The notes beneath the pieces were generated by a model. The model saw nothing but the letters and a program-made list of their open reading frames with translations. It searched no databases and was not told where the DNA came from. Source: Minisyncoccota bacterium (GTDB lineage: Bacteria > Patescibacteriota > Minisyncoccia > Moranbacterales > GCA-2747515). Taken from it: a stretch of 34,125 nt of DNA. The DNA is taken from NCBI GenBank assembly GCA_020629675.1, contig JAHDCW010000008.1, forward strand, positions 1-34,125, in the 5' to 3' direction. Below, one piece after another: positions 29,850-34,125 of the stretch. Each line of letters opens with the position of its first letter. The stretch's first letter is position 1. The translations under genes and the position numbers were made by a program.

Positions 29850-32800
29850 TTATAATGGCTCTAAAATAATACTGTAATACAAATCTTTTTCAAATTTCTC
29901 TTTTGTTTCTCCTTCCTCAAATGACTGCGGCACAGATGCTTTGACTTGATATCCCTGCGGTAAACTCACAGAGCGCTCCAGGGTCGTACCTTGGTCTCCT
30001 GCTTGTTTTTGATAGAGCGCGCTATAGGTCATAACATCACGAGATGCATCATCACGCAGAAGCATCTGATCCAACTCATACACATACACGACACGCACTG
30101 TCTCACCAGGAGATACGTAGACCCAATTACCAAATACCGTCTTACCGCTATCCTCAAAAATACGCGTACCACTTTCTTTGTGGACAATTGCATCATCCTC
30201 CTCATCAGCGATCCGTGGATCAATCTCATAACCCAACTCGTGATAATTAAGTCGTGGTGGATGCCACTCGCGGGTATGACCTTCCACAGAAAGCAACTTT
30301 GCACCTTGTGGTACATAGACACGCATATAGTTAGCATTTACTGCATCCCACCACTTGTAGCCTGTATCGCCGCCTGTGTGTGATCGCTCCACTGTAAGAG
30401 TATTGAGAGAGCGACCATCTTCTTGGATATCAATGTGGTGTGTAATCTTTTGATCAATCACTCCATCTGTCTTAAACCCATTGATATTACTATGGATCAC
30501 ACTCACATAATTCCCCTCTGTTTCCAAGATGCGCCCTGCCCAGTGACGTTCCTCCAGTAGTGACTGAACATCCTGATTGCGAGAATAAATCATCAGATGG
30601 CGTTGCTCGAGACTATCATACGCGAGATCTATAAGACCATAGAGCGCCTCTTCAGACATATTCTCTTGGAGCTTGCCAAGAAGCACCGGCATCAAGTCAC
30701 TCAGTATTTTCTTGGGGCGATTTTCTTCTTTGTCATAGTCTACTTCCACCTCAAATTGCGTCATGGGTATAAAATTATCTGACGTCAATGTCACATCATA
30801 TTCTGGTAGCGTGATCGGTCCTGTAATCCTCAAGAGGCGCTCTACAATGGTTGGTGTCATCGCAATGACACCATCTACACTAGGCCCGCCCGTGCGCCCA
30901 TAAAACTCAATCGCTTTTTCTGCGCTCACAGAAAAATCTGGCCACCAATTACTATCATGCATTCCCCACGCTTCGGAAATCTTTTGAATTGGTCGCGGCG
31001 GTACAACCTTGTCTGTAAGCTGTCCATTAGGGTTATAAATACCATCGATCTTAAACTCACGAATGTGACCTTGTGCTATATCGAGAAATCCATAACTGCC
31101 AATAAATCCACCTGACGCACGCATCTCATGATTATTTTGAAATAAAAATAAATACGTCCGTGGGCCATTGACGCCAAAAATATCTTCAATTGCACTGCGT
31201 AACATCAAAGCCTGTTCAATGCTTTCTCGCATTACTGGAATCAGCTTTTGTGCACGCAGGATCTGACCACGCTGTCCCTCCGGCACGTCTTCTAGTGCTA
31301 CTCGTGCAAGGGATCGATCTGCAGTTGCAATCGCCTCACTGATTTCTTCAAGCTCATCATACGTTCGCTGGATCAACTCAAGGATCGGCAACGCCTCTCC
31401 CTCAGGACGATTTAAGATATACTCCTCCACCCATACCATATGATTGGCAGCACCTTGTCCGGAAGCGGTTAGCGCCACGCTCGCATCAACTAGCGCATCC
31501 CCTGTCGCCACTTGGGACGCCCCAGGTACAAACCGCGCGATTGAAATGACGAGCTCGTTAATCTGATCTAAATCTTTTTGGACATCCTTAAAAAGCGTAT
31601 ATGCGTTTTGCATCTCACCACCCATACGCGCAAACTCCCCCATCGATGCAAATGACGCAGCACCTTTTAGCTCACCGATCGCTTGCTCCGCGCGCACCAA
31701 AGAACGCTCCTTGATCGCGAGCGCATTCCCCACAAAAAGAAATGTGCTCATCATACTAGAAAAACCAATCATCAAAACCAAGGTATGAAATAGATGTTTT
31801 TTCTTTTTGTCAGAAAGTGAGCGTGTCGCGATGAGCGTACTAATCGAGAGGTCAGGTCGCTTTTTATAGAGAGATGAGCCAATCCGTGATGTTGCTGGTG
31901 CTTTCATCTGCAGTCCATTAACCACTTCGATTTCACGCATCTCCTCGCGCTGTGCAAAAAAACTATCACTTTGACACTTTGAGTCGATTTCCGTGACCTT
32001 CTTTACCTCTTGAGGTGATATGTCTTTTTTTGTTTTGGCGGACGCATCGACGATTTTCTTGAGAATTTTCGGTGCAGATGTTGGTGTATCAACAATTTTT
32101 GAAGGAGTTTTTTTAGTCTGAGCTGACTCAGTGCGAACTTCTGTGGTTTTCACATTTTTTTCTGACACATTCTCAGCGCGTTCTTTTTTTGCGATAAGGA
32201 GTGTTTGTTTTGCATCGTTATGCGCTACTTTTTTGAGGTTTGCCTCACGGTGCCGCATGCGCGGCGCAGGCACATCCTGCACAGAAGATTGCTGCGGTGC
32301 ATTATTAGTATCATTTTTTTTTATTTCTGCCGCAGGTGTAGGCTGTTTTTTGGAAATAGCTTTTACATCACCCATTCGTGGTCCAGAAGCAACCACAGGC
32401 GCTACAGGCGTCTTCACAGGCTTCAAATCAACTGCCTGAGACTTACCAGCTGATCTCTGACGTGAAGCTGTCGAGCGACGCATATCCATTCCTCGTGACT
32501 TTGTCTTTTTTCGCTCCGACGATTGCGTTGCAGGTACCGAATCCACTATCCTTACCAACTCCTCCTTTGAGTGCAACGAGTTTTGCACCCCCACATCTGA
32601 CATAACATAATTTTCTTCCACTACCTTTTCGTGCTTTAAAAACGTTTCAGATGATGCCTCAGAAGCATCCTCAGGAAACTCGAGTGGCATATCCTCCATT
32701 TCCACAATCACCGCCTCTGCAGAATCAATCTCCTTGGCCCCCTCTGTATTTTCACCACTCTTTTGCACATCTTCCTGTACCAGTTCACGATCATACCCCT

Positions 32801-32942
32801 CATTCATAACCAGCTCATCTGAGATGCTATCATGACTCCTCTCCGACTCCTGCTGCTCCTTCACCTTCTTTTCACCCACAGCAAAACCAAAAGACTGTTT
32901 TGTCTTTGTGCTATTTTGCTTTGGTGACAAAGGATTATGCAT
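29850..32942 (-). CDS. DUF4012 membrane protein with long disordered N-terminus
   Basis: This 1030-aa protein has three parts. Residues 1-370 are Lys/Glu/Ser/Thr-rich and apparently disordered, with no signal peptide, so they are probably cytoplasmic. One TM helix lies at about 383-410 ('LFHTLVLMIGFSSMMSTFLF'). The extracytoplasmic rest carries DUF4012: helical 'GELKGAASFASMGEFARMGGEMQNAYTLFKDVQKDLDQI', then 'FGVNGPRTYLFLFQNNHEMRASGGFIGSYGFLDIAQG', 'WWPDFSVSAEKAIEFYGRTGGPSVDGVIAMTP' and a C-terminal beta-rich domain. The DUF4012 core resembles LCP-type attachment enzymes; a role in anchoring surface glycans is inference from that and from the glycosyltransferase 9 nt upstream and murJ downstream. 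Confidence 0.9.
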   Translation of the reverse strand: MHNPLSPKQNSTKTKQSFGFAVGEKKVKEQQESERSHDSISDELVMNEGYDRELVQEDVQKSGENTEGAKEIDSAEAVIVEMEDMPLEFPEDASEASSETFLKHEKVVEENYVMSDVGVQNSLHSKEELVRIVDSVPATQSSERKKTKSRGMDMRRSTASRQRSAGKSQAVDLKPVKTPVAPVVASGPRMGDVKAISKKQPTPAAEIKKNDTNNAPQQSSVQDVPAPRMRHREANLKKVAHNDAKQTLLIAKKERAENVSEKNVKTTEVRTESAQTKKTPSKIVDTPTSAPKILKKIVDASAKTKKDISPQEVKKVTEIDSKCQSDSFFAQREEMREIEVVNGLQMKAPATSRIGSSLYKKRPDLSISTLIATRSLSDKKKKHLFHTLVLMIGFSSMMSTFLFVGNALAIKERSLVRAEQAIGELKGAASFASMGEFARMGGEMQNAYTLFKDVQKDLDQINELVISIARFVPGASQVATGDALVDASVALTASGQGAANHMVWVEEYILNRPEGEALPILELIQRTYDELEEISEAIATADRSLARVALEDVPEGQRGQILRAQKLIPVMRESIEQALMLRSAIEDIFGVNGPRTYLFLFQNNHEMRASGGFIGSYGFLDIAQGHIREFKIDGIYNPNGQLTDKVVPPRPIQKISEAWGMHDSNWWPDFSVSAEKAIEFYGRTGGPSVDGVIAMTPTIVERLLRITGPITLPEYDVTLTSDNFIPMTQFEVEVDYDKEENRPKKILSDLMPVLLGKLQENMSEEALYGLIDLAYDSLEQRHLMIYSRNQDVQSLLEERHWAGRILETEGNYVSVIHSNINGFKTDGVIDQKITHHIDIQEDGRSLNTLTVERSHTGGDTGYKWWDAVNANYMRVYVPQGAKLLSVEGHTREWHPPRLNYHELGYEIDPRIADEEDDAIVHKESGTRIFEDSGKTVFGNWVYVSPGETVRVVYVYELDQMLLRDDASRDVMTYSALYQKQAGDQGTTLERSVSLPQGYQVKASVPQSFEEGETKEKFEKDLYYSIILEPL

Positions 32943-32951
32943 TATGTAATT

Positions 32952-34076
32952 TTATAAAAATGTCTTATAAAGCTGCCATGTTTGGTGTGCCATTGCGTGC
33001 CATGAGTATTTTTCCGCCTGCTCAGGCCCTTTTTTCTTTAGCTCCTCTCGCAGCTCTTGATCATTGACAATACGATCGATACCCTGCATGAGACTCTCTT
33101 TTGAAGTGACATCCGCATAGAGAACTGCATCACCTAAAATTTCTGGCATACACGAAAGTCGTGAAGAAAGCGTCGGCACACCGTAGGAACAAGCTTCCAG
33201 AGGTGGCAACCCAAACCCCTCATAGAGTGATGGAAAGAGAAAGGCATGTGCATTCTGATAGAGGAGATGTAAATAGCTATTTGAAACTGTGTCCAGGATG
33301 ACTACACCATTTATACCTGATGTCTTTATCTCCTTTTCGAGACGCCTATAAAAGTAATCTCTGCGCCCCACTATGACAAGCGTCACATCAGAATTCGCCT
33401 CAACGCGCCAAGCATGAAAAGCGTGTACGAGCATCTCCACATTTTTATGTGGATAAGCATTACCCACATATAAAGCATATGGCTTCTGCATTTTTTCTAA
33501 TCGCTCCACTTCCAACTTGCTAACAGGCATATCCCCTGCGATAACCTCCGGCGCCTCATGTGTAACAACTGTTTTTCCGTGGGCATGCGGATAATGCTCT
33601 GTAAGATCCTTTTGTGTAAACGCACTTACAGCTATTACCTTTTGCGCTCGCCGGATCGCCGAGGCGATCACCCACCGATATGCGAAATACTTTACATGAT
33701 AGACGAAAGCGCTATGTGTCGACGCGCGACGTGTAGGATAACGCAGTAAGATAAGATCATGAATCGTTACAACAAACCGTGCCCAATACAAAAGAGGTAC
33801 ATTAAAGTGTGGAAAGTGCACAAAATCACACTTTTCACGGTAAAGCTGGCGCGGAAAGAATAATTGCTCTCTCAGGGTGTACCAAGGATAATCAACGACC
33901 ACTTTGCGAAAATGAGGGTTTTTAGGCACATACAAAGCATCACTCTCTCGAGAGATAAAAATCACATATTCATTTTCATGATCTATCTCCTCGAGGTGTT
34001 CAATCAGTTTTTGTGTATAGCGCCCCAAGCCTTTGCTTTCAGGCCCGAAAAAGCGCGCATCTATTCCTATCCGCAT
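32952..34076 (-). CDS. GT4-family glycosyltransferase
   Basis: This GT-B fold retaining glycosyltransferase of 374 aa probably uses a nucleotide sugar to extend a cell-surface glycan or lipid-linked sugar. The N-terminal Rossmann half starts 'MRIGIDARFFGPESKGLGRYTQKLIEHL' with the GGxGRY-like loop. The C-terminal half has 'YALYVGNAYPHKNVEMLVHAFHAW', 'DVTLVIVGRR' and the EX7E motif in 'FPSLYEGFGLPPLEACSYGVP'. There are no TM helices. A perfect extended -10 lies 6 nt before the ATG, so it is probably the first gene of the run with DUF4012 and murJ, on a leaderless mRNA. Confidence 0.94.
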   Translation of the reverse strand: MRIGIDARFFGPESKGLGRYTQKLIEHLEEIDHENEYVIFISRESDALYVPKNPHFRKVVVDYPWYTLREQLFFPRQLYREKCDFVHFPHFNVPLLYWARFVVTIHDLILLRYPTRRASTHSAFVYHVKYFAYRWVIASAIRRAQKVIAVSAFTQKDLTEHYPHAHGKTVVTHEAPEVIAGDMPVSKLEVERLEKMQKPYALYVGNAYPHKNVEMLVHAFHAWRVEANSDVTLVIVGRRDYFYRRLEKEIKTSGINGVVILDTVSNSYLHLLYQNAHAFLFPSLYEGFGLPPLEACSYGVPTLSSRLSCMPEILGDAVLYADVTSKESLMQGIDRIVNDQELREELKKKGPEQAEKYSWHAMAHQTWQLYKTFL

Positions 34077-34082
34077 AAACTT

Positions 34083-34091
34083 ATTATACCA
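34083..34091 (-). promoter_or_regulatory. Extended -10 promoter of the glycosyltransferase run
   Basis: On the - strand TGG-TATAAT (34091-34083), then 6 nt to the ATG at 34076. No good -35 is seen, which an extended -10 can tolerate. Confidence 0.6.
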
Positions 34092-34125
34092 TCACCATTT
34101 TTGCGCTCTGTGGATAAAAAAACAC

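Noticed and set aside
1-34125. CRISPR array, insertion sequence, integrase, attachment site or rRNA
   Set aside because: I saw no spaced direct repeats, transposase or integrase motifs, or rRNA-like sequence in the window.

Overview
The window looks like chromosomal DNA of a Candidate Phyla Radiation (Patescibacteria) bacterium. The evidence is the gene content: a stand-alone DUF4012 surface protein, a short Rel protein without the C-terminal regulatory region, a one-TM FtsB-like protein, an ATP-cone/Mrr nuclease fusion and many very short intergenic gaps. The genetic code appears standard. The assignment is inference; no 16S rRNA gene or ribosomal proteins are present.

Left part (1-6.6 kb). 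The first 2 kb hold a partial DUF2283-like gene and two orphan genes, separated by strong terminators. A divergent pair follows: an ECF-type sigma factor (-) and tsaD (+). Next come a DedA membrane protein with a six-hairpin glycosidase, tRNA-His(GTG), an orphan 179-aa gene with its own consensus promoter, and an AT-rich 342-bp gap holding an inverted-repeat element.

Middle (6.6-18 kb). A (-) run carries transketolase, a LOG-family protein and an ATP-cone/Mrr protein. A second (-) run carries an XRE regulator, a small membrane protein, a membrane-tethered thioredoxin, CcdA and malic enzyme; it suggests a thiol-redox module. After an SPFH protein, a (+) run carries sufS, sufU, a [3Fe-4S]-type ferredoxin, a SufT/MIP18 protein and a rel/spoT homologue.

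Right part (18-34 kb), all (-). One run is lepA, a 37-aa membrane peptide, an FtsB-like protein, a PpiC-type foldase, a membrane protein, cysS and an SDR. At the far right a cell-envelope run carries a glycosyltransferase, the DUF4012 protein and MurJ. Between them is the most unusual segment (24.7-28.2 kb): two paralogous glutathionylspermidine-synthetase-like ATP-grasp proteins, a 60-aa acidic Ser/Cys-containing small protein and an N-formylglutamate-amidohydrolase-family protein. The small gene and the first ATP-grasp gene are each preceded by a tiny leader ORF and a terminator hairpin with a complementary upstream segment, that is, two related candidate transcription attenuators. This could be a small peptide-modifying or peptide-ligating system.

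Across the window two styles of translation start are visible. Several housekeeping genes have a -10 box only 6-8 nt before the ATG and no Shine-Dalgarno, so they are probably leaderless. The accessory genes (orphans and the ATP-grasp cluster) have clear Shine-Dalgarno sequences.
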